Assembly (NCBI GenBank): GCA_964353015.1
Contig: CAYGUA010000002.1
Coordinates: 124,001 to 188,000 of the forward strand
Length of the DNA: 64,000 nucleotides
Reading direction: 5' to 3'
Source of the DNA: JAMZMI01 sp964353015
GTDB lineage: Bacteria; Bacteroidota; Bacteroidia; Cytophagales; Cyclobacteriaceae
Below are positions 9,222 through 17,667 of the stretch, piece after piece. Both the position numbers and the translations under genes were made by a program. The notes under the pieces are model-generated. The model was not told where the DNA came from and did no database searches. It saw only the letters and a program-made list of their open reading frames with translations. Every line of letters begins with the position of its first letter. Positions within the stretch are counted from its first letter, which is position 1.

Positions 9222-11663
9222 ATGAAAAAAACAATCTACTTAATCTTATTACTGTATTCGATGCTTTTGGTGCATAAGACCGAAGCTCAAGTTGATGTCA
9301 CCGTACGCATTGACATGTCCTATCAAACCGATTTAGGTAGCAATGCTCCTCAAATTCTAGGTTCATTTAACAGCTATGCCTCTGGACTTAATATGACCTC
9401 TGTGGGAAATAATGTCTATGAGTATACTTTCAGCCAATTAACCTCTTCTTCGACGGGAGTTTCTGGAAATGCCATCACATTCAATCTTAGATATTGGAAT
9501 GGAACAACCACAATTATCGAACAAAAAGTACCTACGAGTTGTTCCAATATGACCTCATTCAGTGATCAAAACGGAAATTCCTACAGATCAATTCCTCTTC
9601 CTGCTACGAATACAACTTATACATTCGCGTGGAATGGTTGTGGAATCAGTACGTACTCAGGTTCTTCATGGGATGTCTCTCCTGTTACAAATAACTTTCT
9701 TAAAATTAATAACGACGTAACGCTATCATCTGATCTTGCCACGAGTGGAATTGCCATTGCTAGCGGTAAAAAATTGACTGTTAATGGGAATAAAACGCTG
9801 ACTATAGACGGATATACACCAAGTGTAACAGAAGTAACCTCATTACTGAACGAAGGTTTTGAATCCACAAGCATCCCAACGATTACAACTGGTGTCCCTG
9901 CAAGTGCTGGAACTGTTACATTGTCTATCTCAACCGAAGATAAATATGAAGGAACATCGAGTCTTAAGGCAGTTGGAACTGCGGGAAATGAAAATATATT
10001 CATTCTTCCTGTGACAATCTCAGAATCAGGGACATATACCTTCTCATTCTATGCAAAAGCCAGCATAGGCGGAGGTTTCAACAATCAAAGATTTAGAATC
10101 AATAATGATTTCACTCAAAACCTTCAAGTAAATCCAACCATCACCGCGACATGGCAGAAATTTTCTGGTAGTGCAACCTTGAATGCCGGAACATTTATGG
10201 TACACTTCAAAACAGCAAACACTGGTGCAGGAACCTACTTTTTTGACAATATAAGCGTTACTAAAAGCGTCTCAGGAGTAGGAACCATAGAGGTAGAATC
10301 AGGAAGCAGTGTGATAACTAATTCTGACGATACACATAATGCCTCATTCAAAATTCATCGCAACAAGCGATATGCTGATGCTAAATACAGTTTCGTAGGA
10401 TCTCCTGTAGCCAGTCCTTCAATCAATGGATCAGCTTTAGGTACTCATTCTTACAGCTATGATGAAACCGTAGCATTCGGGGCTTCAGGACTTGACAGAT
10501 GGGTCAATGCTTCAGCCACAGCGATCACTGTCGGCAAAGGATACGCCGCAGCGGGGAGCACACAAAACTTAGTCTTCACTGGCGTACCAAACACAGGCAC
10601 CATCACAATTTCTAACCTTACGCATACGGCTCCTGATTCCAATCATGATGAGCATGGCTGGCAACTGGTATCAAATCCTTATGCTTCTGCAATAGACGTA
10701 ACCAAATTTCTAGCAAAAAACAGCACCACGGATCAAATGATTACAAATGCTGTATATCTATGGGATGACAATGGATCAAACACTGGACGTGGTGATAATG
10801 GCGATTATTTAATGGCTAGTACAATTGGGACTATCGCTGGCCCTAATGGAGGCTCATTTAATGGATATATCGGTTCGGCACAAGGTTTCTTTGTGAAAGT
10901 TTCATCTCCAAGAACAGATGCCACGGTAACTTTCTCTGAAGATATGCGCTCAAGTGGTAACAATGCCGATGCTAATTTCTTCAGAAAAGCCGACGCGAAA
11001 GATACCCGAATCAAGCTTGCCCTGTCAACCGAAAGCGGTTTATACAATGAAACACTTATTGGTTTCAGGGAAGATGCAACTGTAGGAATAGATTATCAAT
11101 ACGATGCGGACAAATTGATTGGAAACAACAATCTGCAGTTTTATAGCCTGATCAATGACTCCAGATTTGGAATTCAGGGACTGCCTTTAGTAGACGGGGT
11201 TTCAACCGAATTAGCTTTCAATTTAGGACTGGCCGAAAACCTCACCCTTTCGATTGTAGATATGAACATTGCGGATGCTGGAAAGACTTTCTTCCTTTAT
11301 GATGCAGTGACCAAAGAAACCTACAACCTGAGTGAAGTAAATAGTTTCACATTTTCAGGTGTGGCAGGAAGCGATCAAAACAGGTTCACACTGACCTATG
11401 CCGCTGCTAATGTATTGTCAAACAGTCTTGGTTCATCACAACCGATCTATCGTTACACAGACGGTCATTTAAATGTGAAATTTGGCAGGGTATTGACTGT
11501 TGCCGAATATACCGTTTATGACCTTTCTGGTAAGGTGATAAAGCAACATTCGCTTGCAAACGCAACTACAGAAACACTGAACATTGACATACAGGCAAAG
11601 GGAATCAACATTGTGAAAATTGCCACTTCAGAAGGCGTTTTCACTCGAAAATTCATTTTCTAA
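9222..11663 (+). CDS. T9SS type A sorting-domain protein with carbohydrate-binding-like modules
   Basis: This 813-residue secreted protein has a signal peptide (residues 1-23, ending KTEAQ). An N-terminal beta-sandwich (about 24-150) resembles a starch-binding/CBM-like fold (ILGSFNSYASGLNMTSVG). Next is a linker with a 'DVTLSSDLATSGIAIASGKKL'-like autotransporter-type strand. A jelly-roll module like CBM4/9 follows at about 215-350, recognisable by EGTSSLKAVG and TYTFSFYAKAS and closed by FFDNISV. Thr/Ser/Asn-rich beta regions follow, and a T9SS type A C-terminal signal (about 740-813, VYDLSGKVIKQHSL and a terminal RKFIF). No catalytic motif is visible. It is probably a surface or released glycan-binding or adhesin-like protein, followed closely by a PID-CTERM mini-gene. 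Confidence 0.82.
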   Translation: MKKTIYLILLLYSMLLVHKTEAQVDVTVRIDMSYQTDLGSNAPQILGSFNSYASGLNMTSVGNNVYEYTFSQLTSSSTGVSGNAITFNLRYWNGTTTIIEQKVPTSCSNMTSFSDQNGNSYRSIPLPATNTTYTFAWNGCGISTYSGSSWDVSPVTNNFLKINNDVTLSSDLATSGIAIASGKKLTVNGNKTLTIDGYTPSVTEVTSLLNEGFESTSIPTITTGVPASAGTVTLSISTEDKYEGTSSLKAVGTAGNENIFILPVTISESGTYTFSFYAKASIGGGFNNQRFRINNDFTQNLQVNPTITATWQKFSGSATLNAGTFMVHFKTANTGAGTYFFDNISVTKSVSGVGTIEVESGSSVITNSDDTHNASFKIHRNKRYADAKYSFVGSPVASPSINGSALGTHSYSYDETVAFGASGLDRWVNASATAITVGKGYAAAGSTQNLVFTGVPNTGTITISNLTHTAPDSNHDEHGWQLVSNPYASAIDVTKFLAKNSTTDQMITNAVYLWDDNGSNTGRGDNGDYLMASTIGTIAGPNGGSFNGYIGSAQGFFVKVSSPRTDATVTFSEDMRSSGNNADANFFRKADAKDTRIKLALSTESGLYNETLIGFREDATVGIDYQYDADKLIGNNNLQFYSLINDSRFGIQGLPLVDGVSTELAFNLGLAENLTLSIVDMNIADAGKTFFLYDAVTKETYNLSEVNSFTFSGVAGSDQNRFTLTYAAANVLSNSLGSSQPIYRYTDGHLNVKFGRVLTVAEYTVYDLSGKVIKQHSLANATTETLNIDIQAKGINIVKIATSEGVFTRKFIF

Positions 11664-11680
11664 TTTAACGACCTACAATC

Positions 11681-11848
11681 ATGAAAAATATACATATTCT
11701 ATTATCTGTCATTCTAATCCTTATCGTAGCACCGGTATTTGCACAAGGCGCTCCTCCTGCCACTCCAATTGATGGTGGCTTGTCACTCTTGCTCGCTGCA
11801 GGCGGGGCATATGGTTTGAAAAAACTGAACGATAAAAGAAAAAAATAG
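11681..11848 (+). CDS. PID-CTERM sorting-domain mini-protein (55 aa)
   Basis: The ATG lies 17 bp after the T9SS gene stop. The 55-residue product has a signal peptide (VILILIVAPVFAQG), a short Pro/Ala spacer, then TPIDGGLSLLLAAGGAYG followed by basic residues KKLNDKRKK. That tripartite tail (PID motif, hydrophobic helix, basic end) is the PID-CTERM protein-sorting signal of Bacteroidota, thought to be recognised by an exosortase-like protease. Almost nothing separates the signal peptide from the sorting tail, so the mature chain would be only about ten residues. It is co-transcribed with the T9SS gene and ends just before a strong terminator. Its role is unknown. Confidence 0.85.
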   Translation: MKNIHILLSVILILIVAPVFAQGAPPATPIDGGLSLLLAAGGAYGLKKLNDKRKK

Positions 11849-11871
11849 TAGCACTTTTTATTGGTTAGTTG

Positions 11872-11903
11872 AACCACTCCGACCTATCGGGGTGGTTTTT
11901 TTT
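11872..11903 (+). terminator. Rho-independent terminator for the T9SS/PID-CTERM unit
   Basis: AACCAC-T-CCGA pairs with TCGG-G-GTGGTT (one T-G wobble) around a 4-nt CCTA loop and runs directly into a T tract (11894-11903). It lies 23 bp after the PID-CTERM stop codon. This is a textbook intrinsic terminator. Confidence 0.9.
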
Positions 11904-11907
11904 GCTC

Positions 11908-11939
11908 AAAAAAAAACCAGTTTCGAAAGAAACTGGTTT
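11908..11939 (-). terminator. Opposite-strand intrinsic terminator
   Basis: AAACCAGTTTC (11914-11924) and GAAACTGGTTT (11929-11939) form a perfect 11-bp stem with a 4-nt loop. On the minus strand it is followed by a U6 tract (complement of A at 11908-11913). It faces transcription arriving from the right, about 700 bp past the end of the large minus operon. Together with the plus terminator it insulates the two regions. On the minus strand a tRNA 3'-end-like relic lies just before it, so this may originally have been a tRNA terminator. Confidence 0.75.
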
Positions 11940-11940
11940 G

Positions 11941-11965
11941 TAGTAGCGGGGACTAGAATTTTACC
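11941..11965 (-). other. tRNA 3'-end-like relic (possible attachment-site remnant)
   Basis: Read on the minus strand the stretch is GGTAAAATTCTAGTCCCC then GCTACTA. The TTCTAGTCC part resembles a T-arm (TTCGAGTCC, one change), and CCCCGCTAC resembles the 3' half of a T stem and acceptor. A terminator hairpin follows immediately. The bases where the rest of a tRNA should be (11966-12040) do not form a cloverleaf, so this is not a functional tRNA. A tRNA tail left by an integrative element is the most plausible reading. Confidence 0.3.
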
Positions 11966-12156
11966 ACTTTACTAATTTTAATTCATTCTTACCCAAATTT
12001 ATTCTTCTGTACAAGAAAAAGGCATTTGACCATTTCAAATATAAGGTCGAATAAAGACGAATAAATACTGATAAAGCTTTCGTTTCCGAGCGGTTTCCGG
12101 AGATGACAAGATTTATTCAATAAAAGTTCGCTTATAGCAGCAAATCTCAACTCTCA

Positions 12157-12221
12157 ACTTGATCCGCCAGAAATAATGAACACCTAACAATTATAGGAAT
12201 TTGGGATTCACTTGATCCGCC
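12157..12221. repeat. 12-bp direct repeat ACTTGATCCGCC, two copies
   Basis: ACTTGATCCGCC occurs at 12157-12168 and 12210-12221, 53 bp apart, each followed by a similar (A/T)GRAAT sequence. It lies in the gene-free boundary region. It may be the residue of an insertion sequence or integrase-binding repeats. No transposase remains. Confidence 0.4.
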
Positions 12222-12647
12222 TGGAATCAGAACTAGCTTACTAAATCACTGATAAATAGATATATACACTAAATTGATAGCGGATTGCAACATATCTATA
12301 TTCTGACCAATTTATGAAATTGTCTTAGTCAGGGTTTAATTATCAGTATAAAAAACTAGTGTAAGTAAGATCTAGGTTTGGATATCAGATACTACTCCTT
12401 TTTCAAATAGAGCCAAAAGCTTATATCGCTCTTCCATGCTATTCTAACGCAAATGGATAATTTCATTCAGTTTAGATATGAACAGATTAGTCTATGGTTT
12501 CTAGGCCAGGCTAACGCATAGTCCTCAAACATCATTTCAAGCCCTTTGCTATTATAGTTAGTAGTCCAAAAGTTACTAATAAAGGATACGGTTCATGAAT
12601 GTCTGAGGCTCTTCTTGTCTTGCAGCACTGAAGAGTTTCAGAGTCAA

Positions 12648-14210
12648 TTAGTAAATTAATTGTGGTTGAACTCCTTCTTTACCAATCCAGTGATAGGTAT
12701 AATTCTCAAGAACTAACTCCAATGAATCTTTGGGTGTAGCTGATGCTCGAAAAATTGGTTTTTGTTTCCTCATTTCAAGCAAAATGTTTTCATAGGAAGG
12801 ATCACCTGCCAAGTTTTTCCACTCATTAGAATCCTCTTTCAAATTATAAAGTTCTTCTCCACCTTCTGCATAACTGATATACCTGAAATCTGAACTGATG
12901 ATTGAAAAACTGCCTCGCTCATGGGAAGGCACTAAAAGTTGACGATTGTCTTCAATTGGATTAGGAGAATTAAGCAAATTCACTATAGATTGACCATCCA
13001 ACTTATGTTGCTTTGGAAGCCCACATAGTTCGGTCAAGGTCGGGTAAATATCGATTAGTCCAACGGTGTTTTGAACTACCTTCTCTTTCAAAATGCCCGG
13101 GCCTGCAAAAAAGAAGGGTACACCTGAAGTTTCGCGCCAAAGGGTATGCTTCCCCCAGTTTCCCTTTTCGCCTAAATGATACCCATGATCACTCCAAAAA
13201 ACTATAATGGTATTGTCCTTATAAGCACTTTGCTCTAAAGCATCCAACACCTCACCTAATAATCCATCAGCATAAGAAATAGCCGCCATATAAGCTCTAA
13301 CAGCTTCTTTCACCGCTCCAATATCTTCCAACGTTTCCTGAATTTTGCTTCGGTTCCTCATTCGCTTCTGAATCATAGGGGGTAAATCATCCAAATCATT
13401 TTCTGGGAGTGCTGGAACTTCAATTTCATCCAATTTATATATATCAAAATATCTCTGGGGAGCATAATTAGGAAAGTGAGGTGTGTATAAACCAAGACCC
13501 AGAAAGAAAGGATTTTGGTGTCTTTTGGATAACAAATCGCACACCCATTTGGTACGCTTCACCCCCATCATTTTGGGCTCATCTTCTGGGCTAATCGGCC
13601 CCCACTCCAGAAACTTGCCACCTGTTATTTTCTTATCTGTTTTTCTAAAGTATGGGCTGTATGGATAAGGTGAAGGCAGTGGTAAATCCTCACCATGATA
13701 ACCCGTATTATATCCTCCTTTGCTTACAAAATCGTTCCTGGCGAAGTATTCATCCCAGCCATCCATATCAAGATGTCCAGGTCTATGATGGAATAGTTTA
13801 CCCGCGCCATATGTTTTATAACCCGCTTGCTTAAAGGACTCGTGCATGGGCACCAAAGATGGGTAATCGTATTGATAAATTTGCGTGGTATAGCAACCCG
13901 TAGTATAGGCTTGCAAGCCTGTCCAAATAGCAGTTCGGGATGGTGCGCAAAAGGGAGCAGGTGCATGCGCATTGGTAAACGTAACACCCATTTTAGCCAG
14001 TCGATCCAAGTTGGGCGTTTTAGCCTGTGAGTAACCCAATGGATTGATGAAATCATTCATGTCATCCACCGCAAAAAAGATGACGTTTGGCCTGGACTCA
14101 TTTTGAATCAACGAGGATGAATTGCCTTTCGATTGAATGGTGTTTGTGCAGGAAACAATAACTAGCACCAAACAACAGGAGAATAAAAAGACGATTTTCA
14201 ATAATTTCAT
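12648..14210 (-). CDS. Sulfatase (iduronate-2-sulfatase-like, S1)
   Basis: A 520-residue lipoprotein-type sulfatase (signal ending LVLVIVSC). The N-terminal metal motif is NVIFFAVDDMNDFINPLGYS, and the activation signature C-A-P-S-R has its Cys at residue 88, followed by TAIWTG. GAGKLFHHRPGHLDMDGWDEY and IVFWSDHGYHLGEKGNWGKHTLW are characteristic of iduronate-2-sulfatase-like members. It removes sulfate from a glycan, possibly from a uronic acid or mannose residue (inference). It is the last gene of the long minus-strand operon, 47 bp after manA, and its Cys-type active site depends on the FGE encoded at 16607. Confidence 0.93.
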   Translation of the reverse strand: MKLLKIVFLFSCCLVLVIVSCTNTIQSKGNSSSLIQNESRPNVIFFAVDDMNDFINPLGYSQAKTPNLDRLAKMGVTFTNAHAPAPFCAPSRTAIWTGLQAYTTGCYTTQIYQYDYPSLVPMHESFKQAGYKTYGAGKLFHHRPGHLDMDGWDEYFARNDFVSKGGYNTGYHGEDLPLPSPYPYSPYFRKTDKKITGGKFLEWGPISPEDEPKMMGVKRTKWVCDLLSKRHQNPFFLGLGLYTPHFPNYAPQRYFDIYKLDEIEVPALPENDLDDLPPMIQKRMRNRSKIQETLEDIGAVKEAVRAYMAAISYADGLLGEVLDALEQSAYKDNTIIVFWSDHGYHLGEKGNWGKHTLWRETSGVPFFFAGPGILKEKVVQNTVGLIDIYPTLTELCGLPKQHKLDGQSIVNLLNSPNPIEDNRQLLVPSHERGSFSIISSDFRYISYAEGGEELYNLKEDSNEWKNLAGDPSYENILLEMRKQKPIFRASATPKDSLELVLENYTYHWIGKEGVQPQLIY

Positions 14211-14257
14211 AACGTGCTAATTAGTATATCAAGATGAGGGATATGGAAACTGCATGC

Positions 14258-15346
14258 TTAGCTCGGTGGATAACAAAGCAGTATTTTAGATTTCGTTTTT
14301 GACTTGAATATAACGCTTTCGATGGCTGCTGAAAAGAAAATCTCATCTCCTTGCTCAAAAGGAAACTCTTCACCACCGCAAATCATAACACCTTCTCCAT
14401 TGTATACCACCCCTACAAAGAAAGTACCATTTCCTCTGAGTTCGTATTCACCATCCAAGTCAAGTTCTTTAAGTCCAAAGCAGTCAGTATGCTCCCTGGT
14501 AAAAATGGAGTTTAAGGAATATTCTTCACCAGCATCAATCACCTTTGGTTTGACCTTCCATTTTTCTGAAGCTTCTTCAAAGGAAGAACTATCATAGTGA
14601 AAACAGTCTAACATCTTGCTTTCCCCCACTCCCTGATGAATGAGCTCATCTCCGATACTGAGTCCAGCTGGGGTAACCTTCTCGACTCGCATGGTATAAT
14701 CAGTGGGTTCCTGAACTTCCATCAAAAAGCAGCCACTCCCTATTGCATGGGGAACACCTCCATAAATCATGAATGCATCCCCAGGTTTGACCTCAAAGGT
14801 GTGAAGACAACTGAGCATACCTTGCACGTCCTGAGCCAGAAAATAATCAGTCCACTGCTGTCGGGACACTCCTTCCTTAAAGCCCATGTAGACTACACTC
14901 TTTTGACCATCGATCTCGCGACTATCCAGTACATACCATGACTCTGTTTTACCAAATTCTGAATTGAGGATGTTTCGTGCATATTCTTTATCAGGATGTA
15001 CCTGAATCGTGAGCCTTTCTTTGGAGTCCAGCATTTTGATCAAGACGCCAGTGGTGCCATACTTGTCTGCCAGCCTTTTACCCAAAAAAAGCTCTGGATC
15101 GATCTCCAACAATTTGTTGAGCAAGACATCACCAGAGGGTGTTTTCAATACTGACAGTCCTTCGTTTGCCGGACGATTGTTGCCACGTGCAGTGACTGTG
15201 GACATGATCCACTCTTCAGGCATGCTTGAATCTACTTCCGGAGTGGTCCGCTTCCATCTATCTATCAGGGCTCCTCCAGAATAGGTTCTCCAAACTCTAT
15301 TTGAATGTTGTTTTAACGGTATATGTGCGTATTTTTTGAGATTCAT
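14258..15346 (-). CDS. manA: Mannose-6-phosphate isomerase, class I
   Basis: This 362-residue cytoplasmic protein is close to the length of short (Bacillus-type) class I phosphomannose isomerases. Characteristic parts are the N-terminal NRVWRTYSGGALIDRW and EEWIMSTV regions, the metal-binding cupin run LTIQVHPDKEYA, and GDAFMIYGGVPHAIGSGCFLMEVQEPTDYTMRV, which carries the second His/Glu ligand cluster. It interconverts mannose-6-phosphate and fructose-6-phosphate. With the ROK kinase upstream it would feed mannose released by GH92/GH38 into glycolysis, direct support for a mannose-containing substrate. It lies 7 bp after the Nramp-like gene, inside the operon. Confidence 0.92.
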   Translation of the reverse strand: MNLKKYAHIPLKQHSNRVWRTYSGGALIDRWKRTTPEVDSSMPEEWIMSTVTARGNNRPANEGLSVLKTPSGDVLLNKLLEIDPELFLGKRLADKYGTTGVLIKMLDSKERLTIQVHPDKEYARNILNSEFGKTESWYVLDSREIDGQKSVVYMGFKEGVSRQQWTDYFLAQDVQGMLSCLHTFEVKPGDAFMIYGGVPHAIGSGCFLMEVQEPTDYTMRVEKVTPAGLSIGDELIHQGVGESKMLDCFHYDSSSFEEASEKWKVKPKVIDAGEEYSLNSIFTREHTDCFGLKELDLDGEYELRGNGTFFVGVVYNGEGVMICGGEEFPFEQGDEIFFSAAIESVIFKSKTKSKILLCYPPS

Positions 15347-15353
15347 TTTTTCA

Positions 15354-16610
15354 CTAGTTTATGAGTTGCCAAACACCTCTAATTCCAACAGAGGTGGTGA
15401 AAATGGAAAATAGAAGGATAGCGATGAGTACAATGTTCGTCGGCCAGGTACTTCTATGCTCACCCATCAGGTCTTTACGATTAACCAGGTAAAGAATGCA
15501 TAAGACCGTAACAGGTAGAATGATTGAATTAAAGGCCTGAGAAACTATCATTACAAAAATTGGACGAGCATTGAAAATAGGAACAACTAACCCCAAAAGA
15601 GAAATTGTCAATACCATTAGGCGATACTTAGTGAGTGTCATTTTTCTTTCGGATTGATTGTAGTCACATAACAACCAAGGCAGCATCAGCACATTTGGAA
15701 ACTGAGAAGAAACACCCGCAGATACAATACCAATAGCAAATATTGAAGCTGCCAAACGCCCGGCGAGTGGTTCAAGCAATTCAATCATTTGGGATGCTTT
15801 GGATAGCCCAATCCCGGCTGGAAATAAAGTACCTGCTGCAGCGGCCATTACAGAAGCACTGATCACAAACATGAGGCCAACCGAAAAAATGGCATCATTG
15901 CGTTGTTGCTTAAAATCACTTATTTGCCATCCTGCTTCTTTGACTAAAGTGGTTCTGATGATAAACAAACCCGAAAACACCGTAGTGCCAACCATAGACG
16001 CTACCACCAATAGCGAACTACTGCTCTCTCCAGACTTTACCTCTGGAAGTTGAGGAATGAGCCCGCTCAGTATCTCCATAGGTGGTGGCATAAGTATGAA
16101 AAAGTTAATCAGGAAGCAGGCAGACATGATGGCTACAATCACAGCAAGTGCCCGCTCGAAGAACTGCGTCTTGCCATTCCAAAAGATGAAGTACACCAGC
16201 GCAACGAAGAATCCGGCAAAGTATATAGGCGATATGCCACCATCAACTACGGTCTTTGACCACTCGTAACAAATATCCGCCACGATACCCATCACCCCCA
16301 TTACACTTCCCATTACCCCAGCCGTCAGTGCGATAATAAAAAAGATTCCCACACCAGGATGAATGTGCTTTCGGAAGGCTTGAAGTGCAGTTTCGCCTGT
16401 GACAAGCGTATATCTACTGTAAAGGTTTATCATGAAATAGGTGGTAAGACATGAGGCCAGTACTGTCCAGAGCAAAGACATGCCATAGGTTGCACCGGCT
16501 TTGGCCATAGCGGTTACACTCCCTGTTCCAATATTGAATCCAAGCAGAAATATTCCGGGTAGAAATAAAGCTACTTTCTTAGCTAGCCTACTACGCAATG
16601 ATGTTTTCAT
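15354..16610 (-). CDS. Nramp-family-like transporter with non-canonical metal-site motifs
   Basis: A 418-residue membrane protein with about eleven hydrophobic helices and overall Nramp (LeuT-fold) resemblance, for example LPGIFLLGFNIGTGSVTAMA at the TM1 position and an AGATYGMSLLWTV run. The canonical TM1 DPGN motif reads NIGTGS and the TM6 MPH motif appears as VGTTVF, so the residues that bind Mn or Fe in classical Nramps are missing. The transported ion or solute is therefore unknown. Its start overlaps the stop of the formylglycine-generating-enzyme gene by 4 bp (ATGA), implying coupled translation. A copper or calcium supply role for FGE or sulfatases is possible but speculative. Confidence 0.78.
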   Translation of the reverse strand: MKTSLRSRLAKKVALFLPGIFLLGFNIGTGSVTAMAKAGATYGMSLLWTVLASCLTTYFMINLYSRYTLVTGETALQAFRKHIHPGVGIFFIIALTAGVMGSVMGVMGIVADICYEWSKTVVDGGISPIYFAGFFVALVYFIFWNGKTQFFERALAVIVAIMSACFLINFFILMPPPMEILSGLIPQLPEVKSGESSSSLLVVASMVGTTVFSGLFIIRTTLVKEAGWQISDFKQQRNDAIFSVGLMFVISASVMAAAAGTLFPAGIGLSKASQMIELLEPLAGRLAASIFAIGIVSAGVSSQFPNVLMLPWLLCDYNQSERKMTLTKYRLMVLTISLLGLVVPIFNARPIFVMIVSQAFNSIILPVTVLCILYLVNRKDLMGEHRSTWPTNIVLIAILLFSIFTTSVGIRGVWQLIN

Positions 16611-17635
16611 AATTGATTTTGTTTAATGTCTTTCACACACCTGAAGCCAGTATGATTAAATCCTGAATCTTTACTTGAGCTCATCCTCCTGGCGACCCGA
16701 TACCCGCTGCAGTAGCTATCGTTGCAGAGAAATGAGCCGCCACGAACTACATGTTTGGGAGCATAAGGCTCACGCGGATCGTTGTACCGATTTGAGCCAG
16801 TTGGATCTTCAACTGCACCCTTTCCCGCATATTGGTCATAAGCTTCTATGTCGTACTTATCCTGACACCACTCCCATACATTGCCAGCCATGTCGTAGAG
16901 CCCAAAGCCATTTGCCGGGAACGACTTAATTGGAGCCGTTTTCAAGAAGCCATCCAATTCATAGTTTTGATACGGAAATATACCTTGCCAGAAATTGGCT
17001 TTGTCCGATGCTTCCTCTACAGATTCATTTCCCCAAGGATATTTTGCATAGGTATTGCCTCCCATGGACGCCCATTCCCACTCAGCCTCAGTAGGTAGGC
17101 GCTTACCGGCCCACTTGGCATAGGCGCTGGCGTCATCCCACGAGATGTGCACTACTGGATGATACATTCGGTCTTTGATATCGCTACCTGGCCCTTCTGG
17201 TTGTCTCCAGTTTGCGCCAATGGTCCATTGCCACCACTGGGTGTAGTTATTTAAATTCACTGGGCCATCTGTTTGCTTAAAAACCAGGGAGCCTGCTTGC
17301 AAAACAGAATCAGGTGGTTTTAGTGTACCGGTAGGTAATTGTGCCTGCATGACATCCCAGTCTATGTCCTGCTCCGCAATGGTTTTATAACCAGTTGCCT
17401 CTACAAACTCGAGAAAGGCAGAATTGGTCACTTCCGTTTCGTCCATATAGAAAGAAGAAACAGCTACTTCATGCACTGGAAATTCATCTTTATACGCTTG
17501 ATCAGACTTCCCTCCCATTTGGAAATTTCCAGCTGGAATTAAGACCATTCCATTTTCAGTGTTCTCAACCATTTTGGTAGAAGCATCACAGGCAATGAGA
17601 ATTAACATTAAAGAAATGATATGCGAATAATTCAT
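16607..17635 (-). CDS. Formylglycine-generating enzyme (sulfatase maturase), lipoprotein
   Basis: This 342-residue SUMF1/FGE-sulfatase-domain protein has a lipoprotein signal (LMLILIACDAS). The family start MVLIPAGNFQMGG, the core YHPVVHISWDDASAYAKWAG with KRLPTEAEWEWA, the calcium-site run NVWEWCQDKYD and the C-terminal VVRGGSFLCNDSYCSGYR are present. Both active-site cysteines of true FGEs are seen (C304 and C309, spaced as in the human enzyme), and GFRC closes the fold. It oxidises the sulfatase Cys to C-alpha-formylglycine in a copper-dependent reaction. All seven sulfatases in the window have Cys-type sites, so this is their obvious maturase. The envelope location implies activation after export. 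Confidence 0.93.
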   Translation of the reverse strand: MNYSHIISLMLILIACDASTKMVENTENGMVLIPAGNFQMGGKSDQAYKDEFPVHEVAVSSFYMDETEVTNSAFLEFVEATGYKTIAEQDIDWDVMQAQLPTGTLKPPDSVLQAGSLVFKQTDGPVNLNNYTQWWQWTIGANWRQPEGPGSDIKDRMYHPVVHISWDDASAYAKWAGKRLPTEAEWEWASMGGNTYAKYPWGNESVEEASDKANFWQGIFPYQNYELDGFLKTAPIKSFPANGFGLYDMAGNVWEWCQDKYDIEAYDQYAGKGAVEDPTGSNRYNDPREPYAPKHVVRGGSFLCNDSYCSGYRVARRMSSSKDSGFNHTGFRCVKDIKQNQL

Positions 17636-17667
17636 TAGTCGAATTTTTAATGGATTGTGAGGGTCGC

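Larger units (their letters stand above)
11849..12647. other. 800-bp gene-free boundary region
   Basis: No reading frame here resembles a gene on either strand. It holds the two back-to-back terminators, a tRNA 3'-end-like relic at 11941-11965, two 10-bp tandem units containing CGAATAAA (12048-12065), a pair of CGGAAAC-type repeats on the minus strand near 12085-12105 and a 12-bp direct repeat (12157 and 12210). The rest is AT-rich with no recognised feature. It separates the 7489-11848 genes from the large catabolic locus and looks like worn-down insertion DNA, which is inference. Confidence 0.5.

Noticed and set aside
11941..12020. Intact tRNA gene
   Set aside because: Only a T-arm/acceptor-like 3' end can be read; no D-arm or anticodon arm follows on the minus strand.
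12603..12640. Possible terminator hairpin (CTCTTC...GAAGAG) after the 12648 sulfatase
   Set aside because: The stem is only 6 bp with a 15-nt loop and no U tract on the minus strand.
15185..15190. CACGTG cores inside coding DNA (also 49843, 55461, 60895)
   Set aside because: They lack the palindromic TWA...TWA flanks and lie within genes, so they were not called operators; they act as a useful control for the motif.
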